From positions 4,124,001 to 4,188,000 of the forward strand of contig CP051247.1 of NCBI GenBank assembly GCA_017795105.1: DNA of 64,000 nt, read 5' to 3'. The notes beneath the pieces were generated by a model that worked only from the letters and a program-made list of their open reading frames with translations, was not told where the DNA came from and did not search any database. Source of the stretch: Planctomycetaceae bacterium (GTDB lineage Bacteria > Planctomycetota > Planctomycetia > Planctomycetales > Planctomycetaceae). The position numbers and the translations under genes are program-made. Below, in pieces: positions 11,602 through 21,525 of the stretch (position 1 is its first letter; every line of letters begins with the position of its first letter).

Positions 11602-12831
11602 CTACGTCTCGCTACCCGCCATTGCAGCGGCGGCAACGAGTTCCTGAGCCTCAGCTGGTTCTTGCGTCCTGGACGTTTGAGCCAGCTTTTTTCGTTTTCG
11701 AGACCGATGTCTTCGCCACCACATCAAGGTTCCCGTCGCATACAGAGCGGCTGGGGTCAGTCCGCTGAAGAAGACCAGCCAGCGGCCGATCAGGCCGAAC
11801 GCTTCGCCGCTGTGCAACGGAAATTGCCAGGCGAGCAGTGTATCGGCGACCGTGAATTGTCGCGGGTCGCGAACGGTCAGAATGTCTCCAGTGTACTGGT
11901 CGAGAAACACCTGAGTTCTGCCATACGATTTCTGGACCTCGCCTTCCTGGCGGAATGCGACCTCGTAAGTCCCCTCCTCGCCTTCGGGGGGGTGCAGGTG
12001 ATCGAAGATCGCATCCGGGAATTCACGCTGAGCAATCGCGATCGCTTCATCGGCCGTGAGGGCGTTACCCTCCTCGACCACCTCGGATTTCAGACCTCGA
12101 GGATGTTTCGTTTCCTCCGAGAAGACGGTGAAAAGAGGCTTCACGTACTGCGGAAACTCCATGTACACGCCAGTGAAGGCGAGCACGAACAGGAAGACCG
12201 TGCTCACGATTCCGACCGTTTTGTGGAGGTCATAATTGAAGCGTGGTCCGCCCCGGACAGCAAACGCGGCTCGCCAGCTGTTCATCCAGAGTGGCCACCA
12301 CAGGTACACTCCAGTGGCGACGGAAATCATCAGAATCAGTCCGCAGATTCCCACGATGACACCTCCGACCCAGCCGGCGACGAGGCGGAAATGCAGCCGA
12401 TAGATCCAAGTCATCAAGTCCTCGCCCCACGTCCGCTGGCCTTTGACTTCGGCGGTGTAGGGATCGACGTAAACGGCGGTGAACTTCGGATCTCCCTTCG
12501 TGCCGGTCGAAAACCAGACCGACCAGACGCCATTCTCAACGCGAGGTTTCGTGACCGACATCGCATCTGCCGATTGCGACTGCTCGGCGGCTTCGATCAC
12601 GGTTTGAAGGCTCTGTCGCGATCCACTTCCGTCGGTCAGCAGCAGTTCCGGATTCAACCATTCATCAATCGCGTGGTCAAAGACGAGAACGCTGCCGGTC
12701 AGGCCAATCAGCACGAGCAGCAGCCCGACCGTCAGTCCGAGCCAGCGATGTGCCTTCAGCCAGAGCGTCCGGAGTCGAAAACGCGAACCACTCGAAGGAG
12801 TGCTCGTTGTCTGCCTGGTCGTCGAATTCAT
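11602..12831 (-). CDS. PepSY-associated TM (PepSY_TM) family membrane protein
   Basis: A 409-residue inner-membrane protein with the PepSY-TM layout. The first membrane helix follows LKAHRWLGLTVGLLLVLIGLTGSVLVF (about residues 27-53), with a large extracytoplasmic PepSY part next. Further helices lie near IVGICGLILMISVATGVYLWWPLW and STVFLFVLAFTGVYMEF, and the last near FGLIGRWLVFFSGLTPAALYATGTLMWW. Family members are often linked to siderophore or iron-reductase systems through conserved His and Arg. It is the last gene of a minus-strand trio, 6 bases after the lipoprotein gene. A role in iron uptake is plausible but not shown by neighbours. Confidence 0.82.
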   Translation of the reverse strand: MNSTTRQTTSTPSSGSRFRLRTLWLKAHRWLGLTVGLLLVLIGLTGSVLVFDHAIDEWLNPELLLTDGSGSRQSLQTVIEAAEQSQSADAMSVTKPRVENGVWSVWFSTGTKGDPKFTAVYVDPYTAEVKGQRTWGEDLMTWIYRLHFRLVAGWVGGVIVGICGLILMISVATGVYLWWPLWMNSWRAAFAVRGGPRFNYDLHKTVGIVSTVFLFVLAFTGVYMEFPQYVKPLFTVFSEETKHPRGLKSEVVEEGNALTADEAIAIAQREFPDAIFDHLHPPEGEEGTYEVAFRQEGEVQKSYGRTQVFLDQYTGDILTVRDPRQFTVADTLLAWQFPLHSGEAFGLIGRWLVFFSGLTPAALYATGTLMWWRRHRSRKRKKLAQTSRTQEPAEAQELVAAAAMAGSET

Positions 12832-12837
12832 TGGTCG

Positions 12838-13359
12838 CTAGTTTCCCATCTCTGGTCCGGGAGGCAGTTTTTTCGACTTGCCGGCTTTGTCGTTGTCCAA
12901 AACGGTGGCTCCCTCGATCACGATCGGGGGGAGTTCGTTCTCTCCCTCAACGATGTCGACCTTCCATTCCGATTGGTCCGGATTGGAATAAGCGTTGTCG
13001 AGCCGATCTGCCATCGATGGCGAGTTTACGTCCGGAGACCAGCGGATTGTCACGGCATAATTTCCGACTGGAGCACCGTCGCCGGCCTCGTACGTCGTGA
13101 GCGTGAAGGTGCCGTCCTCTTTCACCAGTGCCCAGGGATGTGAGTCACGGACATCGGTGGCTTCGCCTGTCGGATGAAGCTGAATGTAGGCCCCGACGGG
13201 AGCTTCCCCATTGATGGTGATCGATCCACGAGCCGGATACGTCTCGGCCTGCCAGTCTTCCCCTCCGCATCCAGTGCACAGCGAGCAAATCATGATCGCC
13301 AGAAGCAGTGAGGCCAGCGTGGAGGAGGAACGTACTTTCGGGATGCGTCGAGGGGGCAT
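12838..13359 (-). CDS. Small lipoprotein with carboxypeptidase-regulatory/transthyretin-like domain
   Basis: A 173-residue exported protein with a lipobox-like LCTGC at residues 27-31 (Cys31 as the acylation site, although the -3 residue is Cys rather than Leu). The mature part has the beta-sandwich pattern ARGSITINGEAPVGAYIQL ... YAVTIRW ... ELPPIVIEG of the planctomycete carboxypeptidase-regulatory-like family. These small lipoproteins regularly sit beside DUF1559 genes, as here: the DUF1559 stop lies only 2 bases upstream. The function of the pair is not established; an envelope or pilus-related structure is a common guess. Confidence 0.8.
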   Translation of the reverse strand: MPPRRIPKVRSSSTLASLLLAIMICSLCTGCGGEDWQAETYPARGSITINGEAPVGAYIQLHPTGEATDVRDSHPWALVKEDGTFTLTTYEAGDGAPVGNYAVTIRWSPDVNSPSMADRLDNAYSNPDQSEWKVDIVEGENELPPIVIEGATVLDNDKAGKSKKLPPGPEMGN

Positions 13360-13361
13360 TC

Positions 13362-14285
<924 letters not shown>

Positions 14286-14492
14286 GATTCACCTTTGTGC
14301 AAGAAGGAAAAGTTCGGCCACCTCTGTGGGAACAGGATCGGGCGACGGAACAAAACGGCGGGACTGCCGAAGCAGCTGGTGCGATTGAGACTCAGTCTCA
14401 ACTTGGTTCCGCAGTCTAGTCTTCGTTCTTACCGATTGCAACGGAGGAAGAAGAAACTTCTGCGGCACGAAGAATTCGCAGAGCGCATGAAG

Positions 14493-14523
14493 AAAGGCGG
14501 CAAGATTTGATCTTGCCGCCTTT
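14493..14523 (-). terminator. Hairpin terminator downstream of tRNA-Lys
   Basis: A stem of AAAGGCGGCAAGAT with ATCTTGCCGCCTTT around a 3-base loop lies 33 bases beyond the 3' end of the tRNA on the minus strand. It is followed by a CTTC-type pyrimidine run, so it is a plausible intrinsic terminator. Confidence 0.65.
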
Positions 14524-14555
14524 GCGATCTCGAAGGCTCTCACCTTCGGATCCAG

Positions 14556-14628
<73 letters not shown>

Positions 14629-14755
14629 GTTGTCGTCGCGGCTGGTGGCCGGACGTCTGGAATTCTACAGATACAGACCTGAAAAGCAAGTAACCTTCGG
14701 AGGACACGCACGTCGGGGACCGAGTTCGCGTCCGTCGAGTCCGATTCTGCCGAAT

Positions 14756-16405
14756 TCAGCGGACGGGTGGAGCTATGAAGTCTGGCAGCTGGTTCTGCTG
14801 GTGCGAGTCTTCGCTCGATTCCGGCAAGGCATCGATCCGGTAGAACTCGTTCTCAAAGACCGGCTCGCTTTCAAACAGGTAGGCATTTCGAGCGATCAGG
14901 TACGTTGCCCCGGTCAGATCTCGTAAGCGGGCCAGTTCGGCTGAGGAGATATAACTGTCGGCGTACGTCTCGGTTTTCCAGTTGGCCATGACGGTCAGCC
15001 GTTCATTCCATTCAAGAATTCCCCGGGCATCCTGAGGACAGTCTTTGAACGTCACGTATTCCGCTCGCTGAGCGTACCATTTGAATGCCCAGCCGCTGCG
15101 GGGAGTGGCGAACAGTGTTTCAGCAGGCGTCTCGGTTCGGGCCCATTCACAGGCTTCGTACCAGTCCGAAAGACGCTCGTCCGGAAGGCGGGAAGGATTC
15201 CGGTCGAGAAACGGAAACGACATCCCCAGCACGAAGATCGCGGCTGCAAACAGGGCGAGTGTGGTCTGTGTCGCCCGGGATGCCCACCGGACCGTCATCG
15301 CGGCGGCAATCAGGCTGAAGAAGACTGGCACCATCATGTCGTACAGCCGGAACGGGTAGAATTTGAGCAGTTTCGCCCGCAACGCCAGAGCCGGCATTTC
15401 ATTCGGCTCGGTGAACCGCAGTCCAATCAGAATTCCCGCAAAAGCGACCAGAGCCGAGGCGAACATCAGGCTCAGCAGCAGTCGCCAGCCTTCAATCCGC
15501 GTGCCTCCGTTTCGAAGTCGCTGATATCCCGCGACGGAAAGGACCATCAGTCCCAGATAGATGATGTAATTCAGCGGCTTGAACTGCATCGGGTCGAGAT
15601 GGTGCTTCAGGCGGAAAAAGACCTGGAGGTAATCGCCCGCGAAGCGGTCGGCTGGCGAGGCGGAATCGAAGATGATGCCCAGAGCCGGAATCATTCCGGG
15701 GAGGGACGACACGACGAGCAGGGCGAGCGGAACGAGGGCCCGTTTCACGATCGAGCTGAGCTCTCTTCGATGCTGAAAAAACCACGGGAGCGCGCCCAGT
15801 ATCAGACAGCCGGTCAGCCAGATGCCAACGAGTGGATGGAACGCAATCGCGAGTCCCATCAGGATTCCGGCGGCATTCCATCGTTGCTTCAGGAAGCAGC
15901 CGAGCGACCAGAAGCCAAGCCCGTAGGAAAAGACCTTCGATTCTGTCCCGCCGATCACCCATTCGCCGGAATAATTCACGACGGCCTGAAGCAGGAGAAA
16001 GACCGACAGAGCCAGAACCGGGGCCATTCGGTGCGGCAGGAGAGCCCGCGTCATCCGGACCCAACCGGTCGCGAAGATGAGCAGCGAGGCAAGCCGGGCG
16101 ATGAGAGCAGTCGTTCCCAGCGAGAGGAATTGCGTCATCCAGCCGACAGTGAAGTAGTAGACCCAGTGCGGATTTGACGAAGCGAGGAAGAAGTCGTTCG
16201 CACACCACGTGGGATCCCAGAAGTGCCGAGCCTTGCAGAGATAGTGAGGTTCGTTCACTGAAGGAATCGGGCAGCGCAGCAGCGACCAGAGAATCAGCAG
16301 GCCCCACAAAACAACGATCGCCAGCCAGTGCGAAGACTGACTGGCGGATTCGTGTTCGATTTCTGGCACCGATGAAGTTCTGAGATCGGGCACGGACGAG
16401 TTCAC
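14756..16405 (-). CDS. Large polytopic membrane protein (GT-C/DUF6798-like)
   Basis: A 549-residue protein with about ten to eleven transmembrane helices between residues 25 and 420 and a soluble C-terminal domain (about 425-549). The N-terminal ectodomain loop contains NEPHYLCKARHFWDPTWCANDFFL, reminiscent of the catalytic acidic loop of GT-C glycosyltransferases and of DUF6798 membrane proteins found in planctomycetes. The C-terminal part has YEACEWARTETPAETLFATPRSGWAF, as in O-antigen/arabinosyltransferase-like proteins. I infer a membrane glycosyltransferase or transporter-like role without a known substrate. It is not co-transcribed with the basic-tailed protein with any certainty. Confidence 0.7.
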   Translation of the reverse strand: MNSSVPDLRTSSVPEIEHESASQSSHWLAIVVLWGLLILWSLLRCPIPSVNEPHYLCKARHFWDPTWCANDFFLASSNPHWVYYFTVGWMTQFLSLGTTALIARLASLLIFATGWVRMTRALLPHRMAPVLALSVFLLLQAVVNYSGEWVIGGTESKVFSYGLGFWSLGCFLKQRWNAAGILMGLAIAFHPLVGIWLTGCLILGALPWFFQHRRELSSIVKRALVPLALLVVSSLPGMIPALGIIFDSASPADRFAGDYLQVFFRLKHHLDPMQFKPLNYIIYLGLMVLSVAGYQRLRNGGTRIEGWRLLLSLMFASALVAFAGILIGLRFTEPNEMPALALRAKLLKFYPFRLYDMMVPVFFSLIAAAMTVRWASRATQTTLALFAAAIFVLGMSFPFLDRNPSRLPDERLSDWYEACEWARTETPAETLFATPRSGWAFKWYAQRAEYVTFKDCPQDARGILEWNERLTVMANWKTETYADSYISSAELARLRDLTGATYLIARNAYLFESEPVFENEFYRIDALPESSEDSHQQNQLPDFIAPPVR

Positions 16406-16455
16406 CGTTTCAGTGTGAGGTCAGCGGAGGCTCGAAACGAGCCGGACGATGCCGA

Positions 16456-16713
16456 TTACTTTTTCTTCTTCTTTGTCGCCTTGCGAGTGGTGGCCTTAGC
16501 TGCAGTGGCTTTCTTCGCGGTCTTCTTGGCGGTTGCTTTTGCGGCGGGCTTGGCGGCCTTCTTTTTGGTCGCTTTCTTTGCGGCTGACTTGGTCGACTTT
16601 TTCGTGCTCTTTTTCGTCGACTTCTTCTTTGCCGGCTTGCCGTCTCCGAAGATGCGATCCCACCCTTGGGAATACTCTGGAGTCGCGCCGGTTCTGATAA
16701 TTGGTCCGCTCAT
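16456..16713 (-). CDS. Small protein with Lys/Ala-rich histone H1-like tail
   Basis: An 85-residue protein. Residues 1-27 are a conserved head (SGPIIRTGATPEYSQGWDRIFG). Residues 28-85 are an almost pure Lys/Ala/Thr/Ser tail with repeated KKSTKKS and AKKATKK units, like the C-terminal tail of histone H1 or bacterial H1-like proteins. Such tails bind nucleic acid without sequence specificity. Similar head-plus-tail proteins are common in planctomycetes, where the head is conserved and the tail varies. A nucleoid- or RNA-binding role is inferred. The low-complexity DNA also opens a spurious frame on the other strand. Confidence 0.82.
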   Translation of the reverse strand: MSGPIIRTGATPEYSQGWDRIFGDGKPAKKKSTKKSTKKSTKSAAKKATKKKAAKPAAKATAKKTAKKATAAKATTRKATKKKKK

Positions 16714-16978
16714 TCAACCGTCCTCTGTGTCTGTCTTATAATTCGTGCAGCGGCATCCGTCTTTGGTGCCGAAAAATGGGTGTTTTCATGTAGGAGCCGC
16801 ACTATTTCAATGCGGCAGGGATTTGTCAACCTTGTTCCCCGCGTCACGATGCCTCACAATGCCTGTCGACGACGCGAGATGGCTCGAAGTGTTTTCCCTC
16901 TGTATGCCCGCCAGCCATTAGCCGGCCACTCACCAGGGTCCGCCGACCCGTGCCTTCACACAATCGGCAATCAGCCTT

Positions 16979-17512
16979 ATGGACTTTTACGATTTCAGTG
17001 AGGAGCAGTTCCTGCAACAGGTGTGGAACTCCGTTTCCATCGCACGTTCGGTTCCCTATTCGCTGTTCACTTTTGGCACTTCCGATCTGTCCTATTACCT
17101 GGTCCTGCAGCCGGAAGAGAAAGCGGCTCCGGTGAAAGTCCGACGCGGGGAAATCCAGATCACCCGCCCCGTGATTATCCGGCCGGGAGATCAGTCGCCG
17201 GAGTTTCAGGATTTCTTCGAGTCTGAAGAAGACAGTCAACTGGTGCAGTTTCTGATGTCGCGAACCGCGGCCTTCTCGAATTTGAAACTGGCCAACACGG
17301 CTCTGCGGGAAGAACTGATCAGCGATGAAGTCGAGGAGGTGGTCGACAAACTGAACCGTCGGCTCGATCAGGAAGACGAAGACCGCGTTGCGATTCTGGT
17401 CGCTCCGGAACGACTCGCCGGCGTCGCTCTCATTCGCTATGCCATGGAACGAATCGTCAGCAGTGCCCCGGAGAACCTGACCGAACTCCGCGAAAAGGGG
17501 TTCCTGCCGTAG
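16979..17512 (+). CDS. Conserved protein of unknown function
   Basis: A 177-residue acidic soluble protein with no signal peptide or membrane segment. It begins MDFYDFSEEQFLQQVWNSV and contains a middle segment ITRPVIIRPGDQSPEFQDFFE and a helical C-terminal half (ALREELISDEVEEVVDKLNRRLDQEDEDRVAILVAPERLAGV). Codon use matches its neighbours, and the frame is the only sensible one here. I do not recognise the family; it may be planctomycete-specific. It sits alone, 297 bases before the rhomboid gene. Confidence 0.65.
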   Translation: MDFYDFSEEQFLQQVWNSVSIARSVPYSLFTFGTSDLSYYLVLQPEEKAAPVKVRRGEIQITRPVIIRPGDQSPEFQDFFESEEDSQLVQFLMSRTAAFSNLKLANTALREELISDEVEEVVDKLNRRLDQEDEDRVAILVAPERLAGVALIRYAMERIVSSAPENLTELREKGFLP

Positions 17513-17809
17513 GCGGTGGTAGTCTGCAGGACATCCGATTGGAATGTAGACGGGTGACTACGTCATAACAGGTCGCGTCAGCTGCGATGGCTTCTTGACG
17601 ATCGAGCGATTCCAGTTCAATACGCGGATGGCGCAACCTCTTGTCGCTTTCGCGACCCGCCCGTGCCGGACGGGCCACCCTTCAGCCGCCTGAAATGGCG
17701 GAAAATTTCATCTCGTGAGACATTTCGGTTCTCCCTACAATGGGAGACGCATCCGCGGCTGGCTCGCGGTTTCGAAGCACTTGGTTGATCAGCAGAGATT
17801 GGTATCAGG

Positions 17810-18670
17810 ATGGGAATCCATAATCGGGACTATATTCGCGACGATCCTTCCGGCGGGTTTTCCGGTATGGGATCGGGCGGCGGAGACTGGCCGGTCTGGA
17901 AGAAGCTGATCCTGATCACCGTGATCGCCTTTGTCGGCCAGCTGCTTTTTCCGCTGATCAACATCTGGTTCGATCTGGCTTCGCAAGCCGTCTTGCAGGG
18001 ACAGATCTGGAGACTCCTCACGTACGCCTTCCTGCACGATCCCCGCAATCTGTTTCATCTGCTCTTCAACATGCTGCTGATCTACTTCTTCGGCCGGCGG
18101 CTGGAGTCGATGTACGGCAGCAGGGAGTTCGCACTGTTTTATTGTGCCTCGGCAATCTTTGCCGGGCTTTGCTTCATCGCCTGGGCCATCGCCATGACCG
18201 GCGGCGGCAGTGCGGTCGGAGCCTCGGGAGCAGCCGTGGCGCTGGTGTTCCTGTATGCCCTCCACTTCCCTCGAGAACAGGTCATGCTCTGGGGGTTGAT
18301 TGCCGTCCAGATGCGGTGGCTGGCCGGGTTCATTCTCGTCATCGACCTTTTGCCCGTTCTGTCCGAACTTGGCGGACGGGTCAGCAACGATCAGATTGCC
18401 CACATGGCTCACCTGGGGGGGATTCTGTTCGCGTTCCTCTACTTCAAGTTCCGCATCCGCCTGGCATCCCTGACGACATCGTTCGGCTCATTCGGTTCCC
18501 GCCGGAACCCCAAGCTGAAGATCTACCGGGATGAAGACCCGCAGACGATGGAACAGGAAGTCGACCGCATCCTGCAGAAGATCGCCGAACAAGGGGAAGC
18601 GAGCCTGACAAACAAAGAACGCAAGACACTGACAAAGGCGAGCGAGCGGTACAAGAACCGCAAGTCATAG
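17810..18670 (+). CDS. Rhomboid-family intramembrane serine protease
   Basis: A 286-residue membrane protein with six predicted helices. The catalytic serine is S139 in GASGAA, and the partner histidine is H201 in HMAHLGG near the end of the last helix. The WRLLTYAFLHDPRNLFHLLFNM segment (residues 68-88) is the typical L1/TM2 region. A C-terminal cytosolic tail of about 70 residues ends with a short helical motif (EQEVDRILQKIAEQGEASLTNKERKTL), as seen in the DUF6576-type tail of many planctomycete and Bacteroidetes rhomboids. It cleaves membrane-protein substrates within the bilayer; the substrate is unknown. Confidence 0.92.
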   Translation: MGIHNRDYIRDDPSGGFSGMGSGGGDWPVWKKLILITVIAFVGQLLFPLINIWFDLASQAVLQGQIWRLLTYAFLHDPRNLFHLLFNMLLIYFFGRRLESMYGSREFALFYCASAIFAGLCFIAWAIAMTGGGSAVGASGAAVALVFLYALHFPREQVMLWGLIAVQMRWLAGFILVIDLLPVLSELGGRVSNDQIAHMAHLGGILFAFLYFKFRIRLASLTTSFGSFGSRRNPKLKIYRDEDPQTMEQEVDRILQKIAEQGEASLTNKERKTLTKASERYKNRKS

Positions 18671-18840
18671 AACGGCCCGCATGACAGGATGACACTGAGA
18701 TTCATCTCTGTGTTGCGCAAGCACCATGACGCCGGTCTTCAGTGTTCTCGAAAGACGTCGCGCAGAAACTACTGACCAGTTCCCTTCGGAAGATACTGCT
18801 GATTATCAAGACCGCTGGTTACCGACCTCTTGCGACTTCG

Positions 18841-18866
18841 TGGCCCAGACGTGCACGTCTGGGCCA
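18841..18866. repeat. Perfect 26-bp palindrome (GGCCCAGACGTG family)
   Basis: TGGCCCAGACGTG is followed at once by its exact reverse complement with no loop. It lies in the gap between the rhomboid gene and the convergent gpsA stop. It could act as a bidirectional hairpin or be a REP unit; no T tract follows. Confidence 0.75.
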
Positions 18867-18880
18867 ACCCTTCGGTTGCA

Positions 18881-19876
18881 CTACTCGGTTTTGAACGGGC
18901 GGTTCATCAGCGTTTGCGTGGCTTCGAGGGGCGATTTGTCTTCGAAGAGGACGCGGTAGACCTCATGGGCGATCGGCATCTCGATGTCGTTTTTCTCGGC
19001 CAGTTCCATCACAGCCTGAGTGGTTTTCACGCCTTCAGCGACCGAGTCCATCGATTCGAGAATCGAGCTCAGCTTTTCGCCCTGTCCGAGACGTTCCCCG
19101 ACCAGGCGGTTGCGGCCGTACGGGCTGATGCAGGTGGTGATCAGGTCGCCGATGCCGGCCAGGCCGGCGAAGGTCGCGTCCTCGGCTCCGAAGTAAGTCC
19201 CGAAGCGCGACATCTCGACGATGCCGCGAGTCATCAGGGCTGACTTGGCGTTGTCGCCAAAGCCGAGTCCATCGCAGATCCCGGCGGCGATGGCGATGAC
19301 GTTCTTCACGGCTCCAGCGATTTCAACGCCGATCAGGTCGACGTTGGCGTACACGCGGAAGCGATCGGTCGCGAAGATGTTCTGCACTCGCTTCGCAAGA
19401 GAGAGATCGCCACAAGCCGCGACGACTGTGGCGGGAAGACGCCGCGAGATTTCTTCCGCATGACTCGGTCCGCCAACGGCTACCACGGCTCGGGTGCCCA
19501 GCACATCGGTAATGATCTCGCTGGGACGCTGGTGCGTTTCCGGCTCAAGTCCCTTGACCACACTAATCACCGGACGATTCCGAGTCAGTGATGGAGCGAG
19601 CTGTTCGAGTGAACTCCGAAGGAACGCTGATGGGATTGCAATAACAAGGAACTCGGCTCCGTCGACGGCTTCTTCGATGTCACTGGTAATGCCGATTCGT
19701 TCCGGGATGTGCACGCCAGCCAGCAGGCGGCGGTTTTCGCGCGTCTGTGAGATCTCTTTAGCAAGGTCGGGACTGCGCAGCCACATGGCGACCTGCTGAT
19801 CGTTCGATTCATTCAACAGAATCGCGCAGGCCGTTGCCATGGCTCCTCCGCCGAGAATCGCGATTTTCGTGGCCAT
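18881..19876 (-). CDS. gpsA: NAD(P)-dependent glycerol-3-phosphate dehydrogenase
   Basis: A 331-residue cytosolic enzyme that reduces dihydroxyacetone phosphate to sn-glycerol 3-phosphate for phospholipid synthesis. The nucleotide-binding loop is ILGGGAMATA (residues 7-16). Further family motifs are VVKGLEPET, VGGPSHAEE, the catalytic AGAVKNVIAIAAG with its Lys, GLAGIGDLITTC and the C-terminal GRNRLVGERLGQG. A strong AGGGAGGAG precedes the ATG at 19876 (read on the minus strand), which decides the start. Length is normal for the family. It stands alone, divergent from the Tad operon. Confidence 0.96.
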   Translation of the reverse strand: MATKIAILGGGAMATACAILLNESNDQQVAMWLRSPDLAKEISQTRENRRLLAGVHIPERIGITSDIEEAVDGAEFLVIAIPSAFLRSSLEQLAPSLTRNRPVISVVKGLEPETHQRPSEIITDVLGTRAVVAVGGPSHAEEISRRLPATVVAACGDLSLAKRVQNIFATDRFRVYANVDLIGVEIAGAVKNVIAIAAGICDGLGFGDNAKSALMTRGIVEMSRFGTYFGAEDATFAGLAGIGDLITTCISPYGRNRLVGERLGQGEKLSSILESMDSVAEGVKTTQAVMELAEKNDIEMPIAHEVYRVLFEDKSPLEATQTLMNRPFKTE

Positions 19877-20390
19877 GTGCAGACTCCTCCCTGTAAGCGT
19901 GAATTCAATCGATGTGGTCGGCTCTTTGAAGGCCCTGAACGACTGTTGTGACCTCTGTTTTACTTATAGATGGTTCCGGAACGGGAAGCAATCCGGAGAA
20001 CAGACCGAAGGCTCGGCAATGACGATGTCAATCAGAGCGCCTCTTGACGTCGCGGGCGGACGTGCAGACGTGACCGTTGCTGGTTTTCTCGGAACTGCAA
20101 GGGATCACCTGATCGGGTTGTAGCGACAGAGTGGATTGGTCACGAAAAACGGTCTCGGGGAGTCGCGGAGTCTGGTTGCAATGCGGCCTCGAAGGGATGT
20201 GTATCAAAATGGAGACAGTTCCGTTTGACAACGAAAACGTGTGTTATGATTTCAACGTAGTCTCTTGAATACCGGTTGAGTTTTCACACTTTTTGGGCTG
20301 CATCTGCCCGGGTTTGAGCTCAACATTAATTAACAGATGGACCAGTGAACGCGGCGGATGCCGGGTCACGCTCGGAATCGAAGGCCGACG
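19877..20390. other. 514-base divergent intergenic region, gpsA / Tad operon
   Basis: It carries the gpsA upstream site and must carry the promoter of the Tad operon. A TTGACA at 20225-20230 and a TATGAT at 20245-20250 face the operon, but their 14-base spacing is short. No small open frame here resembles a Flp pilin. Confidence 0.45.
20225..20250 (+). promoter_or_regulatory. Candidate sigma-70-like promoter for the Tad operon
   Basis: TTGACA and TATGAT hexamers are separated by only 14 bases, 140 bases upstream of the prepilin peptidase ATG. The hexamers are good, but the spacing is suboptimal, so this is a weak call. Confidence 0.25.
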
Positions 20391-20963
20391 ATGGATCAGA
20401 TTCAGCCAATCGTATTTCTCGTTGCCGTGATCGGTTACACGCTCACCGCGGCGATCTGGGATCAGAAGTTTTACAAGATTCCCAACAAGCTCACGCTGCC
20501 GTTTTTCTTCGCCGGCTGGGTTTATCAGGGGGTCTTCGATCAATGGGCCGGTCTGGCAACAGGCGGTCTGGGATTCCTGGTTGGATTCGGAATTCTGTTT
20601 CTACTGTGGATGGTCGGTACGGCCGGCGGCGGAGATGTGAAACTGTTGGGCGGGTTGTCCGTCTGGATTGGATTCCGTTGGACGCTTTACGTCCTCGGCA
20701 TCAGCACGCTGATTGTGATTCTGGTTACGATGGGAATCGTGGTCGCCAACGTGCTGACCGTCGGCCCGAAACGAATGAAAAAGAAACTTCTGGCGACCGG
20801 GAAGCCGGGCAAGCCGGGAGAGAAACCAGCTGCCGAAACTGTCGAACAGCGGAAGCAGCGACGAATTATGGCCTACGCGCTACCAATCGCCCTGGCCACG
20901 TGGGGACTGCTGGCATCGGCCTACTTTGGCAACTGGCCCCCACTCCCGTGGACTTTGACATAA
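20391..20963 (+). CDS. cpaA: Tad prepilin peptidase (A24 family, CpaA/TadV)
   Basis: A 190-residue membrane aspartic peptidase that cleaves the leader of Flp-type prepilins and TadE/TadF-like pseudopilins. The two catalytic aspartates are D24 (AIWDQKFYKIPNKLT) and D82 (TAGGGDVKLLGGL). There is no N-terminal methylase domain, as expected for the Tad type. A hydrophilic tail-like insertion (about residues 130-160, Lys/Pro-rich) precedes the last helix. ATG 20391 is chosen because the upstream extension is non-homologous. It heads the operon, with TadE 16 bases downstream. Confidence 0.9.
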   Translation: MDQIQPIVFLVAVIGYTLTAAIWDQKFYKIPNKLTLPFFFAGWVYQGVFDQWAGLATGGLGFLVGFGILFLLWMVGTAGGGDVKLLGGLSVWIGFRWTLYVLGISTLIVILVTMGIVVANVLTVGPKRMKKKLLATGKPGKPGEKPAAETVEQRKQRRIMAYALPIALATWGLLASAYFGNWPPLPWTLT

Positions 20964-20979
20964 CACACCGGAAGCAGGC

Positions 20980-21381
20980 ATGACGACACAGCCCAAACGG
21001 ACAACCCGAAAAGGCTTCACGAGCATGGAACTGGCAATGACCTTGCCAATCCTGCTGTTGATGCTGTTTGCGGTCTTCGAGTTCTCGATGCTGTTCTTCG
21101 CCCGCGGCACCGTGGTCGAGGCGAGCCGCCTGGGAGCACGAGCAGCGACGCATCCGGGAACCTCAACGGAATACATTGAAGAGTCAGTTCGAGCCGCCCT
21201 CGGACCGAAGCTTTCGCGAAACGCGGAAGTCGTTACGGAAATTGGAACCTACGCCGGCGACCCTGTTCTGGTCGTGGTCAAGGTTCCGATGCGAGCCGCC
21301 TCGCCAGACATGCTCTGGCCAATCGGCTTCGGATTGAGAGACAAGTACCTGATTGCAGAAACAGTGATGCAACGGGAGTAG
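20980..21381 (+). CDS. tadE: TadE-like pseudopilin
   Basis: A 133-residue protein with a basic N-terminus and a TadE signature KGFTSMELAMTLPILLLMLFAVFEFSMLFF (residues 11-40), including the conserved Glu17. After cleavage by the A24 peptidase it would be a minor pilin of the Tad pilus. The periplasmic part (about residues 45-133) is a small alpha/beta domain. It lies 16 bases after the peptidase and 144 bases before cpaB. The gap to cpaB holds a hairpin. Confidence 0.88.
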   Translation: MTTQPKRTTRKGFTSMELAMTLPILLLMLFAVFEFSMLFFARGTVVEASRLGARAATHPGTSTEYIEESVRAALGPKLSRNAEVVTEIGTYAGDPVLVVVKVPMRAASPDMLWPIGFGLRDKYLIAETVMQRE

Positions 21382-21392
21382 AGTACACAGGG

Positions 21393-21417
21393 CTTCTTCA
21401 CCACGGACGTGAAGAAG
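21393..21417 (+). other. Intra-operon hairpin between tadE and cpaB
   Basis: CTTCTTCAC and its exact reverse complement GTGAAGAAG flank a 7-base loop. Without a T run it may be a processing or attenuation site that changes expression within the operon. Confidence 0.4.
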
Positions 21418-21525
21418 ATTTCGGGCAGGGACGGAATTGTGTGAACGTGCCGTTGAACGGCAACACGCTGGGGACAATGTCCGGCAATCTGATCGGATGA
21501 TCTTTTTGGAATCGGAGAGGGGATC

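Noticed and set aside
11662..13143. 493-codon plus-strand frame across the PepSY and lipoprotein genes
   Set aside because: It crosses two minus-strand genes with clear membrane and lipobox features; composition is typical of a shadow frame.
19877..20390. A hidden Flp pilin gene before the prepilin peptidase
   Set aside because: No small frame shows the GxxxxEY-type prepilin core or a hydrophobic helix.
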